A DNA stretch of 64,000 nucleotides from Saccharibacillus brassicae (GTDB lineage Bacteria > Bacillota > Bacilli > Paenibacillales > Paenibacillaceae). Within the stretch, counting starts at the first letter, position 1; every line of letters begins with the position of its first letter. The translations under genes and the position numbers were made by a program. The notes under the pieces are model-generated. The model did not search any database and was not told the DNA's origin. It was given only the letters and a program-made list of their open reading frames with translations. Location of the stretch: assembly GCF_006542275.1 (NCBI RefSeq), contig NZ_CP041217.1, positions 2,341,501 to 2,405,500 on the forward strand. Reading direction: 5' to 3'. This document shows, piece by piece, positions 42,901-51,123 of this stretch.

Positions 42901-43601
42901 ACCGTCTCTTTGCCCGAAGCCGGGCCGTACGTGCCGGCCGCGTCATACTTGCGGTTCGCCTGCGAAGCCGCATAGGCAAGGCCCGCGCGGTCCAGCGTCA
43001 CGACCGCTTCGCCGCGGGTGATCAGCAGTCCGGGACTGAAGCGGCCGCTCGAACCGCGCATGATGTCCGAAGCCGATACGGCCCGGATCGCCTGGTCGGC
43101 CCAGCTCGCGAACTTGTCGGCATCGGAGAAGTCCGCGCCGGCCGCGTCGCCCTTCAGGTCGAGCAGGCGGGCCACGATAACCGCCGCTTCCTGCCGGCTG
43201 ATCGGATCGGCCGCGCCGACGCTGCCGTTGCCGTAACCGGATACGTAGCCGGCTTTGACCGCTTTGGACACTTCGTCGTAAGCCCAACTGCCCGCGGGCA
43301 GGTCGCCGAATTTTACGTTTTCTTTTTCGGTAAACCCGAACGAACGGTTGATCAAGGCGAAAAACTCCGCGCGCGTAATTTGTCCGTTCGGCTTGAAGCT
43401 GCCGTCCGTGTATCCGGTCACGAGTCCCCGGCTCATCCAATCCGCGATTTGGCTCTCCGCCCAATGTCCCTTAATATCCGATTTAGCCTGTCCGGCGGCC
43501 GGCGCCTCCGCGCCAAAAGCCGTTCCGTACGACGAAAACAGCACCAACGCCGCCATCGCGGACGCCGTCCATTTTCCACCCCTCATTTTAACCAAAACCA
43601 T
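39909..43601 (-). CDS. SLH-anchored surface protein with FIVAR repeats and RCC1 propeller
   Basis: 1230 residues. A signal peptide ends near AFGAEA (about 31). Three SLH domains occupy about 41-210 (SDIKGHWAESQIADWMSRGLVTGY; PISRQEAAVIVARLL; LITRGEAVVTLDRAG) and anchor it to pyruvylated wall polymer. Residues 225-435 are a parallel beta-helix-like domain, then a Pro/Asn/Thr linker (435-483). Four ~73-residue FIVAR-type helical repeats, each with AHPxGEANGxV, span 484-795. An Ig-like domain (800-885) and seven RCC1 blades (890-1215, VYTWGYNNAGQIGDG type) complete it. The ribosome site GAGGGGG fits the TTG at 43595 better than the ATG at 43601; either gives a signal peptide. Probably an adhesin or matrix protein. 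Confidence 0.88.
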   Translation of the reverse strand: MVLVKMRGGKWTASAMAALVLFSSYGTAFGAEAPAAGQAKSDIKGHWAESQIADWMSRGLVTGYTDGSFKPNGQITRAEFFALINRSFGFTEKENVKFGDLPAGSWAYDEVSKAVKAGYVSGYGNGSVGAADPISRQEAAVIVARLLDLKGDAAGADFSDADKFASWADQAIRAVSASDIMRGSSGRFSPGLLITRGEAVVTLDRAGLAYAASQANRKYDAAGTYGPASGKETVAGSVSVNVPGVTLKNMVIEGDLILGEGIGSGDAFLDGIEVKGRVLVHGGGENSIHFNDSVLVDVIIDKASGFGTVRIVSEGTTTVAMVIVNSPAFIQEAGSTAAGFGNVNVNASLPAGSKVTLQGSFETLNVSAKQIQVDLPEGTVKNLNAAATASDLSLNLNAGTTVNSLVLNAIVKVLGRGTIVAAVMNTGGSTFQTPPQTSSGSGASTPAVPAPVTPNPAPSVPSNPAPTNPNNPTNPTTPSVPAVDTGALSAAIAAGGELLQAHPSGEMNGSVAVEAYDAYKNAIQAAHGVLGNTASTQAQINAAVEALSSATNVFRASFIVVDTSALSAAIAEAGMLLDAHPIGEANGNVSQDTHDALASAIKAADSVLLDASKLTQGRVQAALDELSKAVAVFQGEGSIIVVDTKALNEAVTSARQLLAEHPVGEANGNVTDEVYADFESAVQLAAVVLGSPASTQPNVYEALDRLAVAQSAFQGQYVIVNLEELKQRFNASAKLLGQHAVGEANGEVPASAAEAMRAVLEQANRALTSPASTQAQVDAFVAALAKADQDFKASIIVKVNIQADSSRSSGLPMIRVTELPAGANRILVYDGQKQIGSANSNGPTASVSVDYLTPGMHTLTVQVTNGSMPSAIASNVLNYEALPAAIRPASQFSAGSMHGVTLSVTGSVYTWGYNNAGQIGDGTKTIHPAIYDVPGLPTGIIAVQAGFDHTMILTQDGKVWKWGRGAGMLPAQVSGLDHIVAIGSEGGTLEVALKSDGTVLYMESYGTRKNMELTDVKAIVGTYASAYALKTDGTVWAWGGYNENGQLGNDTTTGSQVPVRVLGLPANVAEIRGGNQHGVALTEDGDVYAWGFNQMGQIGNGTLTNSLHAIKVEGLPKITLIGTGNYSTFAKGVDGKVYAWGAGYNGQLGLGHTNHANPVPQAINYNLSKVVAISGGGSNTTFALMADGRVMSWGSGSYGMLGDGAQSGGYRLTPGTSIPNINLFGNVIED

Positions 43602-43762
43602 TCCCCCTCAGTTATGAATTCGCTGCCTGTTATTGAATACCAAGCAAGTATAAACGGCCTCAATGACAAACCAATGACAAAATACCTCCCCTTTCGACCT
43701 ATAAATCCGCGACAAAAGGCTTGTTCCATGACAAAAATCGCTTTTTTGTTTATTTTTTCGAC
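43602..43762. other. Promoter region of the surface protein with GACAAA repeats
   Basis: Within 100 bp, GACAAA occurs five times (ATGACAAACC, ATGACAAAAT, CGACAAAAGG, ATGACAAAAA, CGACAAAAAA). On the sense strand of the surface protein this reads TTTGTCAT, just upstream of a TATACT -10-like box. Possible multimeric operator. Confidence 0.4.
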
Positions 43763-43825
43763 AAAAAAAACGCTTCGGACGTCCTATCCGGCGGCTTGGG
43801 CCGACGACAGGAGTTCCGAGCGTTT
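43763..43825 (-). terminator. Terminator of the BTAD response-regulator operon
   Basis: CGCTTCGGAC/GTTCCGAGCG-type stem across a GC-rich loop, followed on the minus strand by eight T. Confidence 0.6.
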
Positions 43826-43873
43826 GTGGGCTTTCATACTTTAGAGACTTTAGAGACTTTCAGGCGTCAGGAG

Positions 43874-45019
43874 TCAGGTCAGGCCGCCTAGCAGTTTGCG
43901 GTACCGGGCAGCCAGCGGCGGCGACGGATCGACGCCCAGTTCGCGGCGCAGCGCCCGGGCGTAGTCTTCGTACTGCCGCACGAGTCCCGCCCGGTCATGC
44001 TGCATCGCCGAAGCTTCCAGCAGCAGCAGTCTGGGCGCTTCGTCCAGATCGCTGCGCCCGATCAGCTTGACCGCCAGGTCGGCGGCCGCCGAAGCTTCTC
44101 CCCGATCCAGCAGTTCTTCGCCCAGCCGGCGGCCGAGCGCGAGATACATCCGGTCCAGACGTTCCGCTTCCCCGGACGCCCAGACGAAATCGCGCTCGCC
44201 GAACAGCGGCCCGGCGTACAGTTCTTCAAGGGCCGCCGCCCGCGGCAGGTCGAAAGCGGCCGCAGGCGCAAGCGCTTCCCGGCAGCCGGCCTCGAACTCC
44301 AGCAGGTCGACCGAGTCCGAGGCTCCCGGTTCCAGCGCGTAGTGCAGATTGTCGGAAGTGAGCATGTCTTTGCGTCCGAAACCTTCGAGCAGTTTGCGCA
44401 GCTGGTAAGCGGTCGTGTTGAGGTACGTTTCGGCGTTTTTTTGCGGCATGCTGCCGAACAGGTCTTCGACGAGCCGCTCGCGGGAACAATGCCGGCCGCG
44501 GCGCAGCAGCAGGTACGCGAACAGCTCGGCGCTTTTGCGGGATTTCCATTTGGCGCGCACGTCGCCCGGCCCGAACAGCTCGATGCCGCCGAACACGCGC
44601 ACCGTCAAGCCGTCCGCACCCGGCGGCGGGGGCTCGGCGGGGCTCGGCGGTTCGGCGAAAGTTCGTTCCGAAGCGGCGCGCAGCAGCGTCCGGTGCAGCT
44701 TCTCGCGCACGACGGGCTTGATCAGGTAATCGAACGCATACACGTCGAACGCGTCCAGCGCGTATTCCTTGTGCGAGGTGAGAAACACGAGCCGGATCTG
44801 CCGGCCTTCGGCGCGCAGGCGCGCGGCGAATTCCAGCCCGCTCTCCCGCGGCATGCTGATGTCCAGCAGGATCAGGTCCGCGTCCTGCGTTTGCAGGTAG
44901 GCATGGGCCGAAGCGGTATCGGAAAAAGCGCCCGCTACTTCAAAGCCGCCCAGCTTCGACAGCATGCGGGTCAAAACGAGGTGCATGGCGGGTTCGTCGT
45001 CGATCAAAATGACTTTCAT
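43874..45019 (-). CDS. Response regulator with BTAD (SARP-like) output domain
   Basis: 381 residues. Receiver domain with D53 (LILLDISMP), T in FLTSHK and K in LIKPVV. After a Pro-rich linker (about 120-135) comes an OmpR-like winged helix (LTVRVFGGIELFG ... KSRKSAELFAYLLLRRGRHCSRERLVEDLFGSMPQKNAETYLNTTAYQLRKLLEG), then a bacterial transcriptional activation domain (about 235-380) with TPR-like helices ending RRELGVDPSPPLAARYRKLL. This layout is common in Paenibacillus. The start overlaps the kinase stop (ATGA at 45016-45019). Confidence 0.88.
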   Translation of the reverse strand: MKVILIDDEPAMHLVLTRMLSKLGGFEVAGAFSDTASAHAYLQTQDADLILLDISMPRESGLEFAARLRAEGRQIRLVFLTSHKEYALDAFDVYAFDYLIKPVVREKLHRTLLRAASERTFAEPPSPAEPPPPGADGLTVRVFGGIELFGPGDVRAKWKSRKSAELFAYLLLRRGRHCSRERLVEDLFGSMPQKNAETYLNTTAYQLRKLLEGFGRKDMLTSDNLHYALEPGASDSVDLLEFEAGCREALAPAAAFDLPRAAALEELYAGPLFGERDFVWASGEAERLDRMYLALGRRLGEELLDRGEASAAADLAVKLIGRSDLDEAPRLLLLEASAMQHDRAGLVRQYEDYARALRRELGVDPSPPLAARYRKLLGGLT

Positions 45020-46791
45020 GGCTCTCCCCCTTCCTGGTCTTCCGCGGGCGATACGGGCAGCGAGAAGTAAAACGTACTGCCGAGATCAAGCTGGCTGTCG
45101 AACCAGATGTCGCCGCCGTTCAACCGCAGGAAAGAGCGGCACAGCGACAGTCCCAGCCCGATGCCGCGTTCGCCCGCGGTGCCTGTCTCCGATACCGGAT
45201 ACGTCTCGCGCAGCAGGGCGGCGGCCCGTTCCGGCGGCATGCCCGAGCCCGTATCGCGGACGTACACGACGCAGCGGTCCGCTTCGAGGCGCGCGCCGAC
45301 TTCGATCGTGCCGCCTTCTTCCGTGAACTTGATCGCGTTGGACAGCAGGTTGCGCAGGACCAGGTCCAGCATCTCCTTGTCCGCGTACACGAGCGTTCCG
45401 GCGCGGACCGAAGAACGCAGCGTCAGGCGCTTGCTCTCGCCGCGATGCCGCAGCCGGTCGAAATGCCGCTCCACCGTGCGCGGCAGATCCCGCTGCATCG
45501 GGTGGAAAGCCATGCCGCCGCCCTGGCTGCGCAGCCAGTCCAGCAGCCCTTCGATCAGCGCGAACGTTCCGCGGATCTGCCGCCCGATCTCGTCCGCGAC
45601 CTCGCTCCGGCTCCCGCGGTCCTCGCTTTCTTCTTCCAGCAGTTCGGCGAGGTTGACCAGCACCGCCAGCGGATCGCGCAGGTCGTGCGCCACGACCTGG
45701 AACATTTTGTCCTTGAACGTGTTGAGCTGTTCCAGCTTCGCGGAATCGTCGAGGATTCTACGTTCGGCGCGCACTGCTTCGCCGATATCCGTCAGCAGCA
45801 CCATGCTGCCGGCCGGCCGCTGAAGCCGGTCGCGAAGCGTCGAGAAGCGGACGTCGTAATGCCCGTCGCCGCCGTCCGCGGCCCGCTGCCGGAAATCGGC
45901 CGCTCCCGTCCGGACGATGCCGGACAAGGCCGGCATCGCGGCCAGTACCTCTTCCGGGGACAGCCCGATCTGGTGTCCCCCGAGCCCGGGCAGCATCTGC
46001 CGCGCGGACGGGTTGAAGCCGATCAGCCGGTCGTCGGGCCCGAACAGCAGCACGGCATCCGGCATCGACGCGAACACCCGGCGCAGCGCGAGCGGCGCGA
46101 GCCGGAGCAGGTTGAACTGGTAGATGCCCCACAGGTAGAAGATCCCGGCGACGACCAGCCCGAACGGGGAAAGATCGATCGACAGCGGCAAAAAGCCGAC
46201 CACGTACACGAACGAAGGGATATAGGCGATAAGCGAACCGAAGATCATGAACACGATCGGTTTGCGGGTACCGGGCTTCGCCCGCAGCAGCATCTGCACG
46301 AGCAGCAGCATCCCGGCGACGATCAGCGCGTAATTGTACGCGATATGCAGCTTGTACAGCGGTCCTTTTTCCGTGGCGATCAGCGCCAGGCCGTCTACGT
46401 GGACCAGCGATACGGACGAATAGAACCAGCCGGTCCACGGATTCGTGTAGTGGGCGACGAACGTGAGCAGAGGCACGAGCAGCAGCGGCAGCACGATGCG
46501 GGCGCGCAGCCGGCCGACGGAGCCCGTATACTGCATGACCATCATGATCCACAGCGCAGTGCCGAACGCGATGCCGACGTACTCGACCCGCAGCCAGAAC
46601 CGAATATCGTCCAGACGGTCGGCCAGCAGCTCGAATGCGTAGCCGAATGTATAGAAAGAGCTGGCCAGCATGCTGAGTCCGTAACTGACGGCGATCGGGA
46701 ACTCCCTGCGCCGCCAGGACAAAGCGACCATCGCCAGCGAACAGCCGGTTGCCGCGATCAGCAGGGCAAACAAAAGCATTTCGTATTTCAT
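45016..46791 (-). CDS. 7TM-type sensor histidine kinase with PAS domain
   Basis: 591 residues. Seven membrane helices in residues 1-225 of the HisKA_7TM type (LLFALLIAATGCSLAMVALSW through LSPFGLVVAGIFYLWGIYQ), followed by a PAS-like segment (VFASMPDAVLLFGPDDRLIGFNPSARQML), HisKA (FKDKMFQVVAHDLRDPLAVLVNLAELLEEE) with the phospho-His in AHDLRDPL, and HATPase with NLLSNAIKFTEEGG and GIGLGLSLCRSFL. The ligand may be a hydrophobic molecule seen by the 7TM part. Translationally coupled to its BTAD regulator; targets are not evident, though the adjacent surface protein is a candidate. Confidence 0.9.
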   Translation of the reverse strand: MKYEMLLFALLIAATGCSLAMVALSWRRREFPIAVSYGLSMLASSFYTFGYAFELLADRLDDIRFWLRVEYVGIAFGTALWIMMVMQYTGSVGRLRARIVLPLLLVPLLTFVAHYTNPWTGWFYSSVSLVHVDGLALIATEKGPLYKLHIAYNYALIVAGMLLLVQMLLRAKPGTRKPIVFMIFGSLIAYIPSFVYVVGFLPLSIDLSPFGLVVAGIFYLWGIYQFNLLRLAPLALRRVFASMPDAVLLFGPDDRLIGFNPSARQMLPGLGGHQIGLSPEEVLAAMPALSGIVRTGAADFRQRAADGGDGHYDVRFSTLRDRLQRPAGSMVLLTDIGEAVRAERRILDDSAKLEQLNTFKDKMFQVVAHDLRDPLAVLVNLAELLEEESEDRGSRSEVADEIGRQIRGTFALIEGLLDWLRSQGGGMAFHPMQRDLPRTVERHFDRLRHRGESKRLTLRSSVRAGTLVYADKEMLDLVLRNLLSNAIKFTEEGGTIEVGARLEADRCVVYVRDTGSGMPPERAAALLRETYPVSETGTAGERGIGLGLSLCRSFLRLNGGDIWFDSQLDLGSTFYFSLPVSPAEDQEGGEP

Positions 46792-46945
46792 GGCGCGCAG
46801 CTCCCGGACCCAATTTGAATTTGAAATTCGTCGTGGCTTCTATCATACGGCACGCCCGGCGAAATCACACGATATTTTCCGCCCCGAACGCAATCGCTGA
46901 TATACTGGCTGTAACCGCCCGGCTAAACTTCCAAAGAAAGGATGC

Positions 46946-48082
46946 GTGGCTTCCATTTCGTCTATCGCGCACAAAAAAGTAACCTGGCTCGAACTGTTCT
47001 ACGATCTGATCTACGTCGCGGCCATCTCGATCACCGCGCACGTGCTGTCCCATTCGCATCACGGCGCTATCGCGCCGGACCTTCTCCTGAAATACATACT
47101 GATCTTCGTGCCTCTGTGGTGGGCGTGGACCGGCTTCACCGTCTACGTCAACCGCTTCGGCCGGGACGATACCGTCCAGCGAATCGCCTATTTCCTTCAA
47201 ATGGCGTTCGTAATCGTCATGGCGGCCAGCATCAACCCCGACTTCGACGCGTATTTCCTCGCGTTCATGCTCGGGTACGTCGGAATCCGGCTGTCCACCG
47301 CAGCGATGTACGTACGAACCTGGCTGGAAAAAGACGGCGAACCGCGGCGCATCGCCCGCTTTCTCGCCCTCGGCTTCACGGGCGGCGCCCTGGTCAGCTT
47401 CAGCTCCGTCTTCGTGCCGGGAGACGCCAAGTTCTTCGTTCTCTATCTCGGCATCTTCGCCGATATTGGGCTGCCGCTGCTGGCGCGCCGCCGCGTGCTC
47501 GGGCATCTGCCCGTCCATCATCCGCATCTGCTCGAACGCTACGGCCTCGCGACGATCATCCTGCTGGGCGAGCTGATTCTCGTCATCGTGAACGGGCTGC
47601 GGGAAGGACATGCCGGCGCGCCGCTGATCTTCCCGGCGCTGATCGGCTTCGGCATCGCCGCGTCGATCTGGTGGCATTATTTCGAATCGTCGGAACATAT
47701 CGCCGGCGAAGAGCGGCAGAGCTCCGGCCAGTCGGTCATCTACGGACATCTGCTGACTTTCATGTCGCTCGGCCTCGTGGCGAACGTCGTCCACTACGGC
47801 TTCCACCACGAGCTGACCGTCCGCAATTTTGCCTGGCTGTCGCTGGCCGGCTTCGCGCTGTACGCCGCGTCGTCCGCGATCGTCTTCCTGCCGGGGCACA
47901 GCCCGGCCCATGTCCGGCGTTCGCTGCTGCGCACGGCCGCGTTCGTGCTGGTCGCGGCCGTCGCCCTGCCGCTGCTGCCTTCGACCGACGCCGTGTACGT
48001 CATGCTGCTGGCGTTGTTCGCCGCCTATGCGCTGGCGGAAGGCGTCGTCCGGCGGCGCAAATCCGCCGCCCGGGCCGCCTGA
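46946..48082 (+). CDS. LtrA-family membrane protein (low temperature requirement A)
   Basis: 378 residues from the GTG at 46946 (AAAGGA close upstream, spacing short). Family motifs are VTWLELFYDLIYVAAISITAH at the N-terminus and about ten membrane helices, with HPHLLERYGLATIILLGELIL in the middle and WWHYFE following. LtrA was named from Listeria cold growth; the biochemical role is unknown. It stands alone and reads towards the foldback element. Confidence 0.88.
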   Translation: MASISSIAHKKVTWLELFYDLIYVAAISITAHVLSHSHHGAIAPDLLLKYILIFVPLWWAWTGFTVYVNRFGRDDTVQRIAYFLQMAFVIVMAASINPDFDAYFLAFMLGYVGIRLSTAAMYVRTWLEKDGEPRRIARFLALGFTGGALVSFSSVFVPGDAKFFVLYLGIFADIGLPLLARRRVLGHLPVHHPHLLERYGLATIILLGELILVIVNGLREGHAGAPLIFPALIGFGIAASIWWHYFESSEHIAGEERQSSGQSVIYGHLLTFMSLGLVANVVHYGFHHELTVRNFAWLSLAGFALYAASSAIVFLPGHSPAHVRRSLLRTAAFVLVAAVALPLLPSTDAVYVMLLALFAAYALAEGVVRRRKSAARAA

Positions 48083-48140
48083 TCGAAGAGGCGCGGCCTG
48101 ACAGGCCGATTGCCGCCGGCGGCTCGCCGAACAGGCAAAA

Positions 48141-48395
48141 AGCTCCTTCCCGTATCGGGAAGGAGCTCAGGCTGTCGAGAAAGTCCTATACGTATGAGAA
48201 GCTTGTCGACTGCGGGAGAAATTCGTTCCGGTCGCGTGTTGAAATCAGGAAAAAGGATCAAATTTGAATGGGATTTTCCTGATTTCAAAGGCGAACGCTG
48301 GCGCTCCTACACTGAATTTCTCCCTCCGCCTCCTCACTTTGTTCAGAATCAGACTTTCTCGACACGTTGAGCTCCTTCCCGTATCGGGAAGGAGC
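48141..48395. mobile_element. MITE-like foldback element between two copies of one terminator hairpin
   Basis: The hairpin CTCCTTCCCG-TAT-CGGGAAGGAG is present at 48141-48167 and again at 48369-48395. Between them a 191-bp foldback (48173-48363) has terminal TGTCGAGAAAGTC/GACTTTCTCGACA, middle GGGAGAAATTC/GAATTTCTCCC and inner TTGAAATCAGGAAAA/TTTTCCTGATTTCAA inverted repeats in matching order. It has no open frame. The right-hand hairpin ends in TTTT and the left-hand one has AAAAA before it, so they work as terminators for LtrA and the GH94 gene. The insertion apparently duplicated the hairpin. Confidence 0.65.
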
Positions 48396-48522
48396 CTTTT
48401 GCCGCGCCTATGCGGACCGCCGCGCCGATGCTTGCGGCTGCGCGCCGGCTTCTCCCGGCCTCCCGGCGAAGCCGTCCGGCCGCACTTTCGGCCGGGCCGG
48501 GCCGGCCGCGAGCCCCGGCGCC

Positions 48523-50925
48523 CTACAGCGGCAGCTTCACCGTCACGTCGTACGACTCGCCGGCCTGTACGCCGCGCACGATGCCTCCTTCGATCCGCTC
48601 GCCGCCGGCCGCGCCGCCGAGATACACTTCCGTCTCGCTCACGCCCGCTTCGCGCCGGATCGCGATCCGGAACTCCGCGCCCCGGAAAGTCCGGACCGCC
48701 GAAGCTTCGTTCCAGTCCGCCGGCAGCTGCGGCGCGATGCGCAGGCCGTCCGGCGTGCCCTGCACCCCGAACAATCCGTCGATGACGCAGCGGTAGACCC
48801 ACGGCACCGTGCCCGTGTTGAACAGATGGCTCGACCGTCCCGCCGTGCGCGGGAACTGGCGGTAAGCGCCCCGGTAATAGTTCGGGATGAATACCGGCAG
48901 TTGGCCGCGCTGCTTGATGTCGGCCGGATCGGTGCCCGGCAGCATTTTGCGCAGCAGCCGGTAGGCGTTCTCTTTCTCGCCGACCGCGTACAGCGCGTAG
49001 ATATAGAAAGCCGCCGCGTGGTTGTACACCGCCCCGTTCTCCGCCGAACCCGGATGCTTCTGCGTCACCCGGCCGACGTCTTCGCGCATCGCCGTATACG
49101 AAGGCGCCAGTTTCTCGACTCCGTAAGGACTTTCGAGCTGCTCTTCCACCGCGCGGATCAGCTTCTCCTTCTTCGCAGCGTCCGCCGCGCCGCTCAGCAG
49201 CGACCAGCCCTGCGGATTGATGAAGATGCGCCCTTCCTCGTCCGCGCTGATGCCGAACGGCACGCCGTCGTCGGTAATGCCGCGGGCATACCAGTCGCCG
49301 TCCCACAGATGGCGGTTGACCGCGCCGTTGATCTCTTCGGCCTGCTCCCGGTAGTTCGCCGCTTCTTCCGTTCGGCCGTACTGCTCGCACATGTCTGCCC
49401 AGATCCGGCAGGCGTACGCCGTCGCGATCGTCAGCCAGCCGGACACGCCGCGGCCTTTGTGGCCGACCATGTTCATCGGGTCGCACCAGTCGCCCTGATT
49501 GATATAGTTCAGTCCGCGTTCGTCGCGGTCGCCGATCAGCCATTGGACCGCCAGATCGATATGCTCGAACACGGTACCCGTCTTGTCTGCGCCGGCGTAC
49601 GCCACTTCTTCGCCGAGCAGCGCGTAATCGTTCGTCTCGTCGAGATACGTGCTCAGGCAGACCGGCAGCCAGACGCAGTGGTCGGTGTGCGGCACCTGAT
49701 TGATGTATTTCAATTCCGCGCCTTCGTACAGCACGATGCCGTCCGGCATCGAACCGTCCGGGCGCTGCTGGGACAACGCGGTGAGAAAAGCTTTTCTCGT
49801 CGTATCCGGATCGATATAACTCATGCCCATATGATCCTGCAGATAATTGCGCGTCTGCGGATCGGTCGACAGCCGGTTGGTCACGCCGTGGTAGTAGACC
49901 TGGCGCGGCAGCCACTGGTTGACGAAGTTGTCGAGCCCTTTGTCCGGCGTATCGATCGTCAGGCAGCCGCGGCCTTCGGCGACGTACGCCGCATAAGCCC
50001 TTGCCGCTGCGTCGAAACCGTCTTCGGTAGACGCCGCGCCGGACTCTTTTTCCGTGCCGAAGTACAGTTCCCGAATGTCCGCGATCTCGGCTTCGTCCTT
50101 GGCGGGCCCGAACACGAAGCGGTACTCCAGTTCTTCGCCCGCTTCCGGTTGAATCCGGTACTGCATAGCCGCGGTCGGCATCTCGTAGCGGGCGTCGCCG
50201 CACGCCAGCAGGCCGCTCTCAAGCGCCGACGGACGCATGATGCCGCCTTCGCCTTCGAACGCTTCCTGGCTCACTTCCCACGCGTCCGGTTTTTTTTCCG
50301 CGAGCAGGTACGTCTTGTCTTTCAGGTTCTTGATGGCCGGGTAATCCTGCACTTTCTGGTACGGCGTAATCGCAGAGCAGACGATGGCTCCAAGCTTCTC
50401 GTCGTAAACGCCGGACTGGTTCATCCACGACATGTAGCCGACGCTGAAATACGGATACAGGCTGATCTTGCGCTTGCGCGCGCCCGTATTTTTGACTTTG
50501 ATCTTCCACAGCTCGGCCACGCCGTCCTTTGGAAGCGTCAGCGTCATCTCGATACGCAGGTTCCAGTGCTCGATCGTCCAGCGGATATCGTGCTTGCCCG
50601 CGGCGAACGTGTATTTCTCGGGCAGCTGGCGGGTCGGCTCGTACGGCGCAGAGAAAATGTAACCGCTCTCCTCATCTTTGATAAAAAGAAAACGGCCGGG
50701 ATGATGCGCGTAATACGGCTGTTCCGGCTGCATAAACGTTTTGGCTTCCAGGTTCGGCGCATACGAATACTTGGCCGGCTCCGGCTGCATGAATTGGGAC
50801 ACCGCGTATCCGCGGCAGTTCATATGGATCATCATCTGGTTATTCCACAGAAATCCGGACGCTTTGGGCAGCTCGGTCGGACTTGTCAGTTCGTAATACT
50901 GCTGGTCTTCGGTCGGTCTGATCAT
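48523..50925 (-). CDS. GH94-type glycoside phosphorylase
   Basis: 800 residues from the ATG at 50925 (GAGGG about 10 nt upstream). A large N-terminal beta-sandwich (1-~300) is followed by an (alpha/alpha)6 barrel. DHMGMSYIDPDTTRKAFLTALSQQRPDGSMPDG and GLNYINQGDWCDPMNMVGHKGRGVSGWL match the catalytic centre of GH94, with the aspartate in QGDWCDP as the likely general acid; HLFNTGTVPWVYR near the C-terminus fits the phosphate site. GH94 enzymes split beta-linked disaccharides such as cellobiose or chitobiose with phosphate. No signal peptide, so cytoplasmic. A cre-like palindrome lies about 50 nt upstream. The exact disaccharide is uncertain. Confidence 0.82.
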   Translation of the reverse strand: MIRPTEDQQYYELTSPTELPKASGFLWNNQMMIHMNCRGYAVSQFMQPEPAKYSYAPNLEAKTFMQPEQPYYAHHPGRFLFIKDEESGYIFSAPYEPTRQLPEKYTFAAGKHDIRWTIEHWNLRIEMTLTLPKDGVAELWKIKVKNTGARKRKISLYPYFSVGYMSWMNQSGVYDEKLGAIVCSAITPYQKVQDYPAIKNLKDKTYLLAEKKPDAWEVSQEAFEGEGGIMRPSALESGLLACGDARYEMPTAAMQYRIQPEAGEELEYRFVFGPAKDEAEIADIRELYFGTEKESGAASTEDGFDAAARAYAAYVAEGRGCLTIDTPDKGLDNFVNQWLPRQVYYHGVTNRLSTDPQTRNYLQDHMGMSYIDPDTTRKAFLTALSQQRPDGSMPDGIVLYEGAELKYINQVPHTDHCVWLPVCLSTYLDETNDYALLGEEVAYAGADKTGTVFEHIDLAVQWLIGDRDERGLNYINQGDWCDPMNMVGHKGRGVSGWLTIATAYACRIWADMCEQYGRTEEAANYREQAEEINGAVNRHLWDGDWYARGITDDGVPFGISADEEGRIFINPQGWSLLSGAADAAKKEKLIRAVEEQLESPYGVEKLAPSYTAMREDVGRVTQKHPGSAENGAVYNHAAAFYIYALYAVGEKENAYRLLRKMLPGTDPADIKQRGQLPVFIPNYYRGAYRQFPRTAGRSSHLFNTGTVPWVYRCVIDGLFGVQGTPDGLRIAPQLPADWNEASAVRTFRGAEFRIAIRREAGVSETEVYLGGAAGGERIEGGIVRGVQAGESYDVTVKLPL

Positions 50926-50974
50926 GATCGTCGTACCCTCTTTTCGGAGAAATTTCGCCGGGTCGGCTGTTCTT

Positions 50975-50989
50975 CGCAAACGCTTTCGG
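50975..50989. promoter_or_regulatory. LacI/CcpA-type operator candidate before the GH94 gene
   Basis: CGCAAACGCTTTCGG has the GCAAACGCTTTC core of LacI-family and cre operators but three mismatches to the strict cre consensus, so either CcpA or a local LacI regulator may bind. Confidence 0.4.
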
Positions 50990-51065
50990 AAAATAGCGGA
51001 CCCGGGCGGCGGCAATCGTCCCGTCCATTATATCCCGGATCTGCGGCGGCGTGGGCGGATCGACG

Positions 51066-51107
51066 AAAAAAAGCAGGAAGAGGATATCGGGAATCCTCTC
51101 CCTGCTT
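51066..51107 (-). terminator. Terminator of selO
   Basis: AAGCAGG-AAGAGGAT pairs with ATCCTCTCCCTGCTT with one mismatch, followed on the minus strand by seven T. Confidence 0.85.
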
Positions 51108-51123
51108 GGCCAATGCGTGCCAA

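Noticed and set aside
39747..43844. A 1365-codon plus-strand open frame antisense to the surface protein
   Set aside because: It is the GC-skewed antisense of a repetitive, Ala/Gly-rich gene; its translation is Arg/His/Ala-rich with no motifs and no ribosome site.
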